Assembly (NCBI RefSeq): GCF_001297705.1
Contig: NZ_LIRF01000007.1
Coordinates: 310,001-374,000 of the forward strand
Direction: 5' to 3'
Length of the DNA stretch: 64,000 nt
Source: Chryseobacterium sp. ERMR1:04
GTDB taxonomy: Bacteria > Bacteroidota > Bacteroidia > Flavobacteriales > Weeksellaceae
The notes beneath the pieces are model-generated. The model worked only from the letters and a program-made list of their open reading frames with translations. It was not told the origin of the DNA and made no database searches. Shown in pieces: positions 25,434 to 34,603 of the stretch (within the stretch, counting starts at the first letter, position 1; each line of letters opens with the position of its first letter). The position numbers were made by a program, and so were the translations under genes.

Positions 25434-28400
25434 ATGAATTTCAGAAAATTATTATTTACAAAAGTAAACATTCCAGCTACAGGAAGGAATACTTTAAGAA
25501 ATGTAGCCGCTGTTTTTTTAGGACTTTCCTCCTACGGAATGTTTGGTCAGGTTCAAAAATTAGACTCTCGATTTGAAACGTTGTTAAAAAATAAAGACAA
25601 ATTATCAAAAGGAGTTGAGATTAAAGAAATGGCTCGTCCGGAAATGCAGCTGGACCAACATTTGGTTGTCACCTCCAAAGGAGCACAAACCATGTATTCT
25701 TGTATTATTTATACAAAAAGTCCAGAAAAATTAAAATCAGAAGGGATTTTAGTTCAAAGTGTCCTTCCTAATTTCGCTACTGCACTAGTAGGAATAGAGG
25801 ATATTCAAAAACTGACTCAGCTTCCTTATGTAACCTCGGTAATGGCACCTACTTTTGATGTTCTTCATAATGATGTGAGCAGGGCACAATCTGGGGCAAG
25901 CCTTTTACAGGATGGAGTTTTTAATAACACTTCATATGTAGGAACCGGAGTCTTGGTTGGCGTTTATGATACGGGAATCGATTGGAAGCACCCAGATTTC
26001 AGAGGGGCTACAGATCAGACGAAAAGTAGAATTTATTCAATTTGGGATCAAACCTTAACGCCTCAGGGAGCAGAAACTTCACCAGCAGGATTTTCCACAG
26101 GAGTAGAATATACAAGAGCTCAGATTGAAGACGAATTGGATGGATCACCAACCAATTTTGTTCGTGAGACGGATACCAACGGTCACGGAACACACGTTTC
26201 GGGGACTGCAGCTGGAAACGGATCTGCCTTTGCCGATAAAAGACACAAAGGATTTGCTCCCGGGGCAGATATTGTTTTCGTAAAAGGAGGGAATGGATCT
26301 TTTCCAACAACAAATACCATCAATGCTTTAACCTATTTTAGAAACGTGGCAACAGCTTTAAATAAGCCTATTGTTGTGAACATGAGTATTGGAGGTCAAG
26401 GGTCGGCCCATGACGGTACAGCAAGTAATGAGGTAGCGGTAAATAACTTTACAGCTTCAGGTCCTGGTAGAGTAGTGGTTATTTCTGCTGGTAATGATTA
26501 TGGTGGAAATATCCATAGAACAGTTGATATTGCACCCAATGCAGCACAAACCTATGCGTTTACTGTAGGAAGCAACACATCTACAGCAGCTATATTTTCT
26601 TTTGTGATGTATGCTAATGACGACAGTCCGGTTACGGCTAAATTAACAACACCGGATGGGCAACAATATACTCAGAATATTTCTACAGATACGGCACACA
26701 GTATTTTAGGAGGTGGGCTAACGGCTACCATGGCTAATTATTGGGGAACTGATAATAATAAAAGATATGTACAATTAATTGTGAGCCGTCCTACAGGATC
26801 TACAACCAATGCACAAGGAAATTATACATTAGAGATTACCAATAACGGAGCGCAACAAATCAATACCCATGGTTGGTTATACAGTCAAGGGGTTGCTACC
26901 ACTTTAACGGGTGGAAATAACGAATACATTGTAGGTTCACCAGGAAATGCATCCAGTGCGATAACAGTTGCAGCATATGCAGGAAGAACAACTTATCTTA
27001 ATGTTCCGGTAGGTTCTTATTATTGGACAGGTGATACGGCGGAAGGTATTGCTTCATTCAGTTCTCAGGGACCTAGGGTAGATGGTTTTCAAAAACCTGA
27101 AATTACAGCATCGGGAGAATTTGTAATATCAGCGTTGTCATCGAGTAGTAGCCCGGCTACAAATCCTGCAGATACCGGACACGTTGATGGTACTTATTAT
27201 TACAAAAATCAGGGAACAAGTATGTCTTCTCCAGGAGTTGCAGGAGCTGTTGCTTTATTATTGCAGGCAAATCCTACTTTAACCGCAGCAACTGTAAAAA
27301 ATAGACTGACTGCAAATGCCAGAAAAGATGCAGCTACAGGAAATGTTCCAAACACGAGGTGGGGATTTGGAAAACTGGATATTTATAAAGCTGTTACTAA
27401 TGAATTAGGATGTGTTACTTCTGAGTTTGAAACGATTAATTATGATACTCAGTTTTATCAGCAATCCAGTGTAGGTAATAATATTTATGACAATAATATT
27501 TTTGCAGTACGATATACACCTACGAAAATAGGAAAATTAGGAGGAGTAAGCTTTATGGTTGGAACTTCCGGTACAATGTCTGATGTACCTTTTAATATTG
27601 AAATCAGAAAAGTAGATTCGAACGGCAATCCAGGAGCAGTGATTGCTACAAAGACATTCAGCTCTATTAAAAATAAATTTTATAGAGATGGCTGGAATTA
27701 TATTGATTTTTCTGATTTAAATGTACAGATTACAACGAAACAAGATTTCTATGTTGTATTGGATACAAGAAATGGAAGAATGAGCTTATGGAGAGATAAT
27801 ACAGTTGCAGATGGAAGAAGTAAGTTATCATCAGACGGTACAGCATGGTCAGTTTCAACGGCAGGGAATTATAGAATCAGAGCTACGGTGTATGAGAATA
27901 TAGCTGAGGTAAAAGTATTAGCAACAGCTAATCAAACTAAATTAGCTCCGGTTGCAACGGGATATAATTATTTCGTCAACAACTGTCAGTTAATTTCAAG
28001 ATTGGAAAAAGAAGCAGCAAGTACAGTAACAGGAAATGTTACTTCTAAAGTTTGGGTAGATAATGCGCAGCCAAATTATGTTTCAAGAAGGTTTGAACTA
28101 AATCCTGAAAACAATGCTACGACAACTACAGGAAAGGTAACGTTGTATTTCAAGCAGTCAGAATTTGATGCTTATAACCTTACAAATACGGTTAAATTAC
28201 CTACATCAAGCACAGATAATGGAAACAAAGCCAACCTTATTATTGAAAAATATACAGGAACGAGTATCGCGAATACAGGAACAGTAGCTTCTTACGGAAG
28301 TGCAGCTTCTACGATTACGCCGAATGTGGCTGATATTGTTTGGAATGATACCTACCAATACTGGGAAGTGAGCTTCCAGACTACAGGATTTGGAGGGTAT

Positions 28401-28685
28401 TTTGTGAAAACCAATTCTAATACGTTAGGAGTGAATGACACCAAAGGAAACGATGGGATTAATATTTATCCTAATCCTGCGAAGAGTGTTGTAAACGTTA
28501 ATTTGGGTAAAGTCTCTAAAGCGGTAGTTGCTATACACGATATTTCAGGGAAACTGATTAGAAATGTAGATATTACGTCTACTTCTAATAAAATCAATGT
28601 TTCTGATTTGGTAAAAGGAACGTATGTATTTACTATTACTTTAGATAATAATACTAAAATTGTGAAAAAGGTGATTAAAGAATAA
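25434..28685 (+). CDS. S8 subtilisin-like serine protease with T9SS domain
   Basis: I start at ATG 25434 rather than the in-frame TTG at 25425. The roughly 1083-residue protein has an unusually polar N-terminus followed by VAAVFLGLSSYGMFGQ, an extended signal peptide. The catalytic triad is clear: Asp179 in VYDTGIDWKHPDF, His251 in NGHGTHVSGTAAG and Ser596 in GTSMSSPGVAGA. After the protease domain come beta-sandwich regions (about 660-990), and the last 80 residues (INIYPNPAKSVVNVNLGKVS onward) are a type A T9SS sorting domain. Expected to be a secreted or surface-bound endopeptidase. Confidence 0.93.
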   Translation: MNFRKLLFTKVNIPATGRNTLRNVAAVFLGLSSYGMFGQVQKLDSRFETLLKNKDKLSKGVEIKEMARPEMQLDQHLVVTSKGAQTMYSCIIYTKSPEKLKSEGILVQSVLPNFATALVGIEDIQKLTQLPYVTSVMAPTFDVLHNDVSRAQSGASLLQDGVFNNTSYVGTGVLVGVYDTGIDWKHPDFRGATDQTKSRIYSIWDQTLTPQGAETSPAGFSTGVEYTRAQIEDELDGSPTNFVRETDTNGHGTHVSGTAAGNGSAFADKRHKGFAPGADIVFVKGGNGSFPTTNTINALTYFRNVATALNKPIVVNMSIGGQGSAHDGTASNEVAVNNFTASGPGRVVVISAGNDYGGNIHRTVDIAPNAAQTYAFTVGSNTSTAAIFSFVMYANDDSPVTAKLTTPDGQQYTQNISTDTAHSILGGGLTATMANYWGTDNNKRYVQLIVSRPTGSTTNAQGNYTLEITNNGAQQINTHGWLYSQGVATTLTGGNNEYIVGSPGNASSAITVAAYAGRTTYLNVPVGSYYWTGDTAEGIASFSSQGPRVDGFQKPEITASGEFVISALSSSSSPATNPADTGHVDGTYYYKNQGTSMSSPGVAGAVALLLQANPTLTAATVKNRLTANARKDAATGNVPNTRWGFGKLDIYKAVTNELGCVTSEFETINYDTQFYQQSSVGNNIYDNNIFAVRYTPTKIGKLGGVSFMVGTSGTMSDVPFNIEIRKVDSNGNPGAVIATKTFSSIKNKFYRDGWNYIDFSDLNVQITTKQDFYVVLDTRNGRMSLWRDNTVADGRSKLSSDGTAWSVSTAGNYRIRATVYENIAEVKVLATANQTKLAPVATGYNYFVNNCQLISRLEKEAASTVTGNVTSKVWVDNAQPNYVSRRFELNPENNATTTTGKVTLYFKQSEFDAYNLTNTVKLPTSSTDNGNKANLIIEKYTGTSIANTGTVASYGSAASTITPNVADIVWNDTYQYWEVSFQTTGFGGYFVKTNSNTLGVNDTKGNDGINIYPNPAKSVVNVNLGKVSKAVVAIHDISGKLIRNVDITSTSNKINVSDLVKGTYVFTITLDNNTKIVKKVIKE

Positions 28686-28712
28686 TTTCATCATACTTTT
28701 TATAAGCAATAG

Positions 28713-28742
28713 AGTGGCAGCTAATAACTGTCACTTTTTTTA
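28713..28742 (+). terminator. Terminator of the subtilase gene
   Basis: AGTGGCAG (28713-28720) and CTGTCACT (28728-28735) form an 8-bp stem with one wobble, followed by seven T. Confidence 0.75.
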
Positions 28743-28766
28743 TATTTGTCCAAATAATTATTGTCC

Positions 28767-29291
28767 ATGTTTTTGAAGCTAAATATATTGCTGGTCGCAC
28801 TTTGTCTGCTTATTCCTTTTACATTTCAAAATGTGAAGACTACAGAAGCATTTCATCCCTATCATGTAGGCTCTGTGGAAATAAATTATAATTCAAAATC
28901 AAAAAGCTTTGAAATTACCGGACGTTTTTTTCTGGATGATCTGGAAAATGGACTGACAAAAAAATATGGAAAACCTTTTCATTTTAGCGATGAAAAATAC
29001 AAGGCCCAATTAAATGAAGCATTAAAAAATTATAGTACAGAATATTTCAAACTAAAAGGAGATAACCGATTTTTAAAAGTTAATTATGTGGGGTATGAAG
29101 AAGATAATGAGTCTGTAAATGTTTTTTTAGAGTCTGAACCCTTAAATGTTCCTAAAAAAGTGGAAGCAGCAGTCAGTTTTCTCTATAATCTCTATGATGA
29201 TCAGATCAATATTATTCACATTATTGTGAATGGAAATCGAAAAAGTGAAAAACTTACCTATCCTAATAGATACCTGTATCAGACCTTTTGA
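28767..29291 (+). CDS. DUF6702 family protein
   Basis: The start is ATG 28767; the in-frame TTG two codons earlier is less likely. The 174-residue protein has a signal peptide (MFLKLNILLVALCLLIPFTF) followed by AFHPYHVGSVEINYN, the conserved opening of DUF6702 proteins. Function unknown; members occur next to HupE/UreJ-like and M1 peptidase genes in flavobacteria. It starts 25 bases after the subtilase terminator and therefore probably has its own promoter or read-through expression. Confidence 0.78.
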   Translation: MFLKLNILLVALCLLIPFTFQNVKTTEAFHPYHVGSVEINYNSKSKSFEITGRFFLDDLENGLTKKYGKPFHFSDEKYKAQLNEALKNYSTEYFKLKGDNRFLKVNYVGYEEDNESVNVFLESEPLNVPKKVEAAVSFLYNLYDDQINIIHIIVNGNRKSEKLTYPNRYLYQTF

Positions 29292-29389
29292 TGAATTTAT
29301 TTTTGTTTTAACTCCACTTTTAGAAAAATTTTAAAATGTTAAATTTTTAGAAAATTTAAAGTTTTTATTTTTTTATTTGAAAATTATAT

Positions 29390-29397
29390 TAGATTTG
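29390..29397 (+). promoter_or_regulatory. -7 promoter element of the first paralogue
   Basis: TAGATTTG fits TAnnTTTG and has an identical counterpart at 30830-30837 before the second paralogue; the leader after it is about 330 bases. Confidence 0.5.
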
Positions 29398-29467
29398 TAC
29401 CAGAAAAAATAAACGTTTAACCACGTATTTATTTCTCTGAAAAACACATTTTTAATAAACACAAATA

Positions 29468-29575
29468 ATGAAAAATAAAACACAAATACTAACGGTATTT
29501 GCTATAGATAAATATAGCAATTTCACTTTCGCCCAAGTTGGCATATCTACTCAAAATTTTTACGAAATCAAATAA
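29468..29575 (+). CDS. Short leader ORF or decayed gene start (35 residues)
   Basis: ATG 29468 opens 35 codons (MKNKTQILTVFAI..., then FAQVGISTQN) ending TAA. The FAQVGIST part copies the mature N-terminus of the downstream proteins (YAQVGINT), so this is probably a decayed copy of the same gene family's start. A related but frame-disrupted copy lies at 30906. It may be an upstream regulatory ORF or plain debris. Confidence 0.35.
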   Translation: MKNKTQILTVFAIDKYSNFTFAQVGISTQNFYEIK

Positions 29576-29620
29576 TTTTATTATAGTCTAAGACTTTAGT
29601 AAAGATGATCTATGTATACA

Positions 29621-29636
29621 GCAGAGGAAACTTTGC
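29621..29636 (+). promoter_or_regulatory. Leader hairpin, copy 1
   Basis: GCAGAG-GAAA-CTTTGC: a six-bp stem with one G-U pair and a GNRA-type loop. The equivalent hairpin at 31062-31077 has a different sequence but keeps pairing, which hints at a conserved RNA structure. Confidence 0.45.
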
Positions 29637-29732
29637 AGGCTATACGCTGTACTTTTTACTGAAATTTTTTTTGATGATTTCTTTTTTATACTACCTAACT
29701 AAACCTTTAAAAAAACATAAAACCTAAACGTA

Positions 29733-30548
29733 ATGAAAAAAATTAAATTCTCTTCACTATTGGCATTATTGTCAATGAGTACTATTTCTTATGCCCAAGT
29801 AGGGATAAATACAGCCAATCCACAAGGTGTTTTTAATATTGATGGAGCAAAAGATAACCCTGCCACAGGCATGCCCACAGCCGCTCAACAAGCCAATGAT
29901 GTGGTAGTAACTTCACAAGGTAAACTAGGGGTGGGAACCGTTTCTCCTGCTAATGCATTACATATAAAAGCTACAGCAGATCCTCTGAAGCTTGAAGGAG
30001 TTGCCGTAGGTAATACAACAACGGACCGTTTGGTGGTTATAGATGCTAATGGAGTCATCAAAAGTATTAATACATTGGGCGGTTTGTCTATTCCCAATCC
30101 AGCCGTATTCAGATTAGAAACAGCTCAGAATAATTTCTTAAGTGCAGTAAGCGCCGGAGGAAGTCAGGTAGTTCCCATGTCTATTGTGAAAAATACGATT
30201 CCTGGATTGTCTTACAATGCGTCCACAAGTACCATAACCTTCCCTGCAGGTACTTATGAGATCATGTTTGTATATGAAGGAACTCATAATGCAACAGACT
30301 GTACAATAAGTTCTTATTTTGTAGATTTTCCGTTAAATAATTCTACCCAAAGAATTCATAGTACGGCTTCACACGTTGCTGGTTACACCTCTAATCATGG
30401 TGGTTCTATTACTTATGCTACAACAATTCCAGCAGGGAAAACTTGGCAAATTACTTTAGGTAGAGGCGTATCCGGAAACTGTAGTGGTAATGGGATGAGC
30501 TTAAGGGATAGCTCTACTCAATTATTGGTCTTTAGGGTAGGAGATTAA
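29733..30548 (+). CDS. Secreted protein with tail-fibre-like N-terminus and jelly-roll-like C-terminus (paralogue 1)
   Basis: The 271-residue protein has a signal peptide (MKKIKFSSLLALLSMSTISYAQ) and then VGINTANPQGVFNID and LGVGTVSPANALHIKA, the GIGT-P-LHI motif typical of phage-tail-like or trimeric surface proteins in Chryseobacterium. Residues 125-271 (FPAGTYEIMFVYEGTHNATDC, STQLLVFRVGD) look like a C1q/TNF-type beta jelly roll, which would trimerise. No sorting domain is seen. It is about 75-80 per cent similar by eye to the next gene; function unknown, perhaps a surface adhesin. Confidence 0.7.
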   Translation: MKKIKFSSLLALLSMSTISYAQVGINTANPQGVFNIDGAKDNPATGMPTAAQQANDVVVTSQGKLGVGTVSPANALHIKATADPLKLEGVAVGNTTTDRLVVIDANGVIKSINTLGGLSIPNPAVFRLETAQNNFLSAVSAGGSQVVPMSIVKNTIPGLSYNASTSTITFPAGTYEIMFVYEGTHNATDCTISSYFVDFPLNNSTQRIHSTASHVAGYTSNHGGSITYATTIPAGKTWQITLGRGVSGNCSGNGMSLRDSSTQLLVFRVGD

Positions 30549-30575
30549 CCTTTTTAAGAATAATTAACTTTTATA

Positions 30576-30606
30576 AAAGCATTGGCCTATGGCGAGTGCT
30601 TTTTTC
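30576..30606 (+). terminator. Terminator after paralogue 1
   Basis: AAAGCATTGGCC-TAT-GGCGAGTGCTTT followed by T residues: a 12-base stem with one mismatch and one wobble. The same fold recurs after paralogue 2. Confidence 0.75.
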
Positions 30607-30829
30607 TTTTGATGGAAACTTAAACATAGAATTTTTTTAGTAAAATACTATTCGAAGCATTACAGTTCTTTATTCATAGTTAATATAGAATGTAAAATAA
30701 TACACACAGGTGAGATTTGTGGGATTTATAGTGAATTATTTTTTGGATTTAAATTGTTTTCAAGTTCATTTAAAGATGTTAAACTTTTGATAAACAGGTG
30801 TTTTTCTTTTTTATACATAAAAAATATGA

Positions 30830-30837
30830 TAGATTTG
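30830..30837 (+). promoter_or_regulatory. -7 promoter element of the second paralogue
   Basis: TAGATTTG, identical to 29390-29397, followed 69 bases later by the leader ORF copy (71 bases in the first block). Confidence 0.5.
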
Positions 30838-31061
30838 CACCGAAAGTAACAAGCAAATAATTGATTTTTACTTTTTTATAAACACAATCTTAACACACAC
30901 AAATAATGGAAAAACAAACACAAATACAAGAAGTATTTGCTATAATAAAAATAGCACAAATATACTTTAGCCCAAGTTGGCATACTACGCCCCCCCAATA
31001 TTTATAAGCTCCAATACATTGAACTAAAATTTTAAATTTTAGTGATAATTATTTACATGTA

Positions 31062-31077
31062 GCAGAGAATACTCTGC
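31062..31077 (+). promoter_or_regulatory. Leader hairpin, copy 2
   Basis: GCAGAG-AATA-CTCTGC, a perfect six-bp stem, corresponding to 29621-29636; the right arm differs by C/T between copies and pairing is kept. Confidence 0.45.
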
Positions 31078-31192
31078 CGGTTATATCTTATGTTTTTTTT
31101 TGAAAAAAATGATAAAATATAATAAAGATTGCATGCTTAAAATAGAGTGACAAACCTTATAAAACATATAAACAACACAAAAAATTCACATT

Positions 31193-32008
31193 ATGAGAAA
31201 AACTAAATTCTATTCGTTATTGGCTGTATTGTCAGTAAGTACTATTGCTTACGCTCAAGTTGGGATAAGCACATCTAATCCCCAAGCTACTTTCCATGTA
31301 GATGGGGCAAAAGATAATGCAGCAACAGGTACACCTACAGCAGCTCAACAGGCTAATGATGTGGTAGTGACCTCGCAAGGAAGATTGGGGGTAGGAACCA
31401 TAACCCCTGCTAATGCTCTTCACGTAAAAGCCTCAGCAGATCCTGTGAAGCTAGAAGGAGTGGGAAATGGTGATACCACTACAGATCGTCTGTTGGTATT
31501 AGATCCTACTGGTGTGGTTAAAAGTATTAAAACCTTAGGAGGATTATCTATTCCAAACCCTGCGGTATTCAGATTAGAGACTTCGCAGAATAACTTTTTA
31601 ACTGGTGCAGGTGGTGGTGCTTCGCAAATAGTTCCAATGTCCTTGGTGAAAAATACCATTCCTGGATTAACCTATAATAGCAGCAGCAGTACAATTACTT
31701 TTCCTGCAGGTACCTATGAACTGATGTTTGTTTATGAAGGTACCCATAATGCATCAGGCTGTACGGTAAGCTCTTATTTTGTAGATTTTCCTCTAGATAG
31801 TTCTACCCAAAGAATTCATAGTACAGCAGCACATTCTTCAGGGAGTAATTCTCAGCATGGAGGTTCTATTGCCTATGCAACATCAATTCCAGCAGGTAAA
31901 ACATGGACAATCAGTTTAGGTAGAGGGTCTTCTGGTAACTGTTGGGATGCTGGTATGACTTTAAGATCAGTTTCAACACAATTTCTTGTATTTAGAATTG
32001 GTGATTAA
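31193..32008 (+). CDS. Secreted jelly-roll-like protein (paralogue 2)
   Basis: The 271 residues align end to end with paralogue 1: signal peptide MRKTKFYSLLAVLSVSTIAYA, VGISTSNPQATFHVDGA, LGVGTITPANALHVKA and the C-terminal FPAGTYELMFVYEGTHNASGC to FLVFRIGD. Identical length and position of every motif show a recent duplication. The paired cysteines near residue 190 and 250 are conserved in all three copies. Function unknown; surface-exposed trimer is inference. Confidence 0.7.
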   Translation: MRKTKFYSLLAVLSVSTIAYAQVGISTSNPQATFHVDGAKDNAATGTPTAAQQANDVVVTSQGRLGVGTITPANALHVKASADPVKLEGVGNGDTTTDRLLVLDPTGVVKSIKTLGGLSIPNPAVFRLETSQNNFLTGAGGGASQIVPMSLVKNTIPGLTYNSSSSTITFPAGTYELMFVYEGTHNASGCTVSSYFVDFPLDSSTQRIHSTAAHSSGSNSQHGGSIAYATSIPAGKTWTISLGRGSSGNCWDAGMTLRSVSTQFLVFRIGD

Positions 32009-32036
32009 GAGCCTTTAGTATATTTAATTTTTGTAA

Positions 32037-32067
32037 GAGCATTTGCCTATGGTGAATGCTTTTTTTA
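32037..32067 (+). terminator. Terminator after paralogue 2
   Basis: GAGCATTTGCC-TAT-GGTGAATGC stem, then a run of seven T. Confidence 0.75.
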
Positions 32068-32306
32068 TAAACTAAAGTGTTAACACTAAAAAACGTTAAT
32101 TGTATTAACCAGAGATCTATCCTTTTTTAAGATTAAAATCTCATTATTGTCATTATCAAAGGGTCTATTATATAGTAATACCCATTTGAGAGAATTAAAT
32201 TAATGAGCTTTATTTCCTCTTCATCATTATCAATAATCTTATTAAATTCTAACTACAGTGATTTATAACACCTTAATTGATTAATAATTAATATTTGTTA
32301 ATAATC

Positions 32307-32337
32307 TTTGGATTATAAATAAAAAATATTATATTTG
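32307..32337 (+). promoter_or_regulatory. Bacteroidota-type promoter of the third paralogue
   Basis: TTTG (32307-32310), exactly 19 bases, TATATTTG (32330-32337): full match to the -33/-7 consensus. The implied leader is about 140 bases. Confidence 0.7.
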
Positions 32338-32486
32338 TTTTAACATAAAGCGATTAATTTTATATAAAATTTAACATTTTGCATAAAATTAAATGTTTTT
32401 TTCTTACACCATGAAATCACTATAAGTACATACTATTCATTTAGTAAGTAGTACTCAGAAAAAAATTAACTTTAAATAAACTAACC

Positions 32487-33823
32487 ATGAGAATGAAACA
32501 ATTTTACCCCATAGTGGCACTACTATCGTTTAGTAGTGCTTCATACGCTCAAGTAGGGATAAATACAGCCAATCCTACTTCCACTTTAGAAGTTGTTGCT
32601 AAAAATACTACCGGCTCTGCCACTAATGTTGATGGCTTTTTAGCTCCCCGTGTAGACAGACTAAGGGCTCAAAGTATGACCACAGTTCCTACCTCTAAAT
32701 GATTTATGTTAATAATATTGTAACAGGGGCAGCAGCAGGAACAGCCATCAATATAGATGCTGTAGGGTATTATTATTTTAACGGAACCGTATGGGTTAAG
32801 CTTCATAACCCTAATAATACAATACTTTCTGGTCTTAATATTTATAATGCTGATGGCTCGCTTACCGGAACCAGATTGGTAACTCAGGGAGCAAATACGC
32901 TTTCTTTTTTAGCAACTGCTGTTAATGCATTTTCTGTAGATGGAACTACATTTTCTGTAGATGCAGCAAACCATAGATTGGGTTTAGGTACTGCAGCTCC
33001 TGCTACTAAATTAGATGTGACCACAGTAACAAACTCATATGGGTTTCAACATACGGATGGAACGGTAAGATTGCGATCCTACCTAGGGACTGGTGCTACC
33101 AACGGCAGTACTGTTGCAGGATGGTTTGGAACAAATTCTAATCACCCATTAGATTTAATGACCAATGACAATTTTCGTATGAGAATTGATATCAATGGGA
33201 ATGTTGGAATAGGGGTCACTGCTCCTAGTAATAAACTGCATGTAACTGCAACAGCAGATCCTTTACGTTTGGAGGGGACTACTGCGGGAAACCCTAATAC
33301 AGATAGACCCGTTGTAATAGATGCTAACGGGGTAATTAAATCAATTAACACATTAAGTGTCTTGGGGATTCCCAATCCTGCCATTTTTAGATTGGAAACT
33401 GCACAAACGAATTTTTTGGGTGGGCAAGGTATTGGAGGATCGCAAGTCGTTCCAATGTCTGTGGTTAAAAATACCATTGATGGGATGAGCTATAATGCGA
33501 CGACAAGTACGATTACCTTTCCTGCAGGAACGTATCAAATGACATTTGTGTACGAAGGAAATCATAATGCTACAGGGTGTACTATAAGTTCTTATTATGT
33601 AGATTTTCCTTTGAATACAGGGAGCACAAGAATTCATAATACAGCAGCCCATCTTGAAGGAGGATCATCTAATCATGGAGGTACTATTACTTATGCTACA
33701 ACTATTCCTGCTAGGACTTGGCAAATCATTTTAGGAAGATGACAGTCCGGAAATTGTTTAGGTAATGGGATGAATCTGGCAGCAAACTCTACTCAATTAC
33801 TAGTATTCAGAATTGGAGATTAA
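32487..33823 (+). pseudogene. Third jelly-roll paralogue, frameshifted and with nonsense codon
   Basis: The C-terminal 180 residues match paralogues 1 and 2; the N-terminus is longer, adding a region with GLGTAAPATKLDVTTV-type repeats (a head-fibre-like insert of about 170 residues). Two lesions break it. Near 32697-32703 one base is missing, so the first frame ends TSK-stop while the second starts IYVNNIVTG. At 33740-33742 a TGA stands where the paralogues read GGC/GGG after TLGR; the frame then stays open for 26 codons to a normal LLVFRIGD end. Disruption at two independent sites suggests real decay, though the indel alone could be an assembly error. Confidence 0.8.
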
Positions 33824-33885
33824 TTTTTTTCAGGCACAAATTATTCTATAAACACAAAACATCATAAATGTTCCCAAACATTGAA

Positions 33886-33917
33886 AACACTTACTTCCTC
33901 AGTAAGTGTTTTTTTAT
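33886..33917. terminator. Bidirectional terminator
   Basis: AACACTTACT (33886-33895) and AGTAAGTGTT (33901-33910) pair perfectly with a five-base loop; T-rich tracts follow on the plus strand, and A-rich ones precede for the converging acpH gene. Confidence 0.75.
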
Positions 33918-33918
33918 A

Positions 33919-34518
33919 TTAAAATGGGTTTTCTATTTCCAACAAAGCATTAACCTCTTTTGTATGTGCCAACAGAGCAGGAAAAAAGTTGTCATAGCAT
34001 TCCTGGAGAATATCTTTATTTTGAAGAAACAATTCGAACACAGGAAGATCCTTATCTAAATATTTTGCTTTGTTGAGAACGTTCTGAATACTGAATTTAA
34101 TGCCCCAGTCTTCACGGTAATTATAAAGCCAGTCATCATGTTCCATTTTGATCAGCATTTTCTTGAAATTTTCAGGAAGCCATTTTTCATTTTCGTTAAG
34201 AACCCGATATACCCGTAAAGAATGTTGTTTCCAATCGTGAAGCGAGTTCAATTTTAGATCATTGGCTACAAAATAATCCATCGCAACATCTACAAAGGCT
34301 CCTGAATATAATCTTACCAACGGGCTGAAAACTTTCTTTGCCTCATGCAATGCAGGATGTGCATCGGTGAAAGTATCAATTGCTCTGTGTAAAGTAATTC
34401 CATCCTGAATGTCTTTAGGAAAAGAAAAACGATCTCTATTTCGGATAAAATCTTCCAGAAACTGACCTACAATTTGTCCGTCCGAAAAAGTAAGGAAAGA
34501 ATGTGCTAGATAATTCAT
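33919..34518 (-). CDS. acpH: Acyl carrier protein phosphodiesterase
   Basis: The 199-residue protein matches the AcpH family: MNYLAHSFLTFSD at the start, then GQFLEDFIRNRD, LHRAIDTFTDAHP and SGAFVDVAMDYFVA, the HD-like metal-binding pattern of the family. It removes the 4'-phosphopantetheine arm from holo-ACP. It converges with the jelly-roll gene and is separated from the metalloprotease gene by a terminator, so it is likely monocistronic. Confidence 0.85.
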   Translation of the reverse strand: MNYLAHSFLTFSDGQIVGQFLEDFIRNRDRFSFPKDIQDGITLHRAIDTFTDAHPALHEAKKVFSPLVRLYSGAFVDVAMDYFVANDLKLNSLHDWKQHSLRVYRVLNENEKWLPENFKKMLIKMEHDDWLYNYREDWGIKFSIQNVLNKAKYLDKDLPVFELFLQNKDILQECYDNFFPALLAHTKEVNALLEIENPF

Positions 34519-34542
34519 ACGACAAGGTAAGGGTTAATATTG

Positions 34543-34581
34543 AAAATCCCCTGAATAAAATTAAAATATTCAGAGGATTTT
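34543..34581 (-). terminator. Terminator of the metzincin gene
   Basis: Arms 34543-34557 and 34567-34581 (AAAATCC...GGATTTT) pair over 15 bases with one mismatch, followed on the minus strand by a short T tract. Confidence 0.6.
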
Positions 34582-34603
34582 GATTCTTTATAGCGTTAAA
34601 AAA

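Larger units (their letters stand above)
29292..29732. other. Long leader region before the first jelly-roll paralogue
   Basis: About 440 bases: a -7 element TAGATTTG (29390-29397), a short leader ORF (29468-29575) and a small hairpin (29621-29636). The order and spacings are repeated before the next paralogue (30830-31192), so the leader was duplicated with the gene. Confidence 0.6.
30549..31192. other. Intergenic region with duplicated leader
   Basis: Around 640 bases holding the terminator at 30576-30606, the promoter-like TAGATTTG at 30830-30837, a frame-disrupted leader ORF (near 30906-31007, including the in-frame AQVGI word in another frame), an ACTAAAATTT/AAATTTTAGT hairpin (31023-31043) and the leader hairpin at 31062-31077. 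Confidence 0.6.
32009..32486. other. Intergenic region with promoter of the third paralogue
   Basis: About 480 bases with the terminator at 32037-32067, AT-rich filler and the strong promoter at 32307-32337. The duplicated leader found before the other two paralogues is absent here. Confidence 0.6.
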
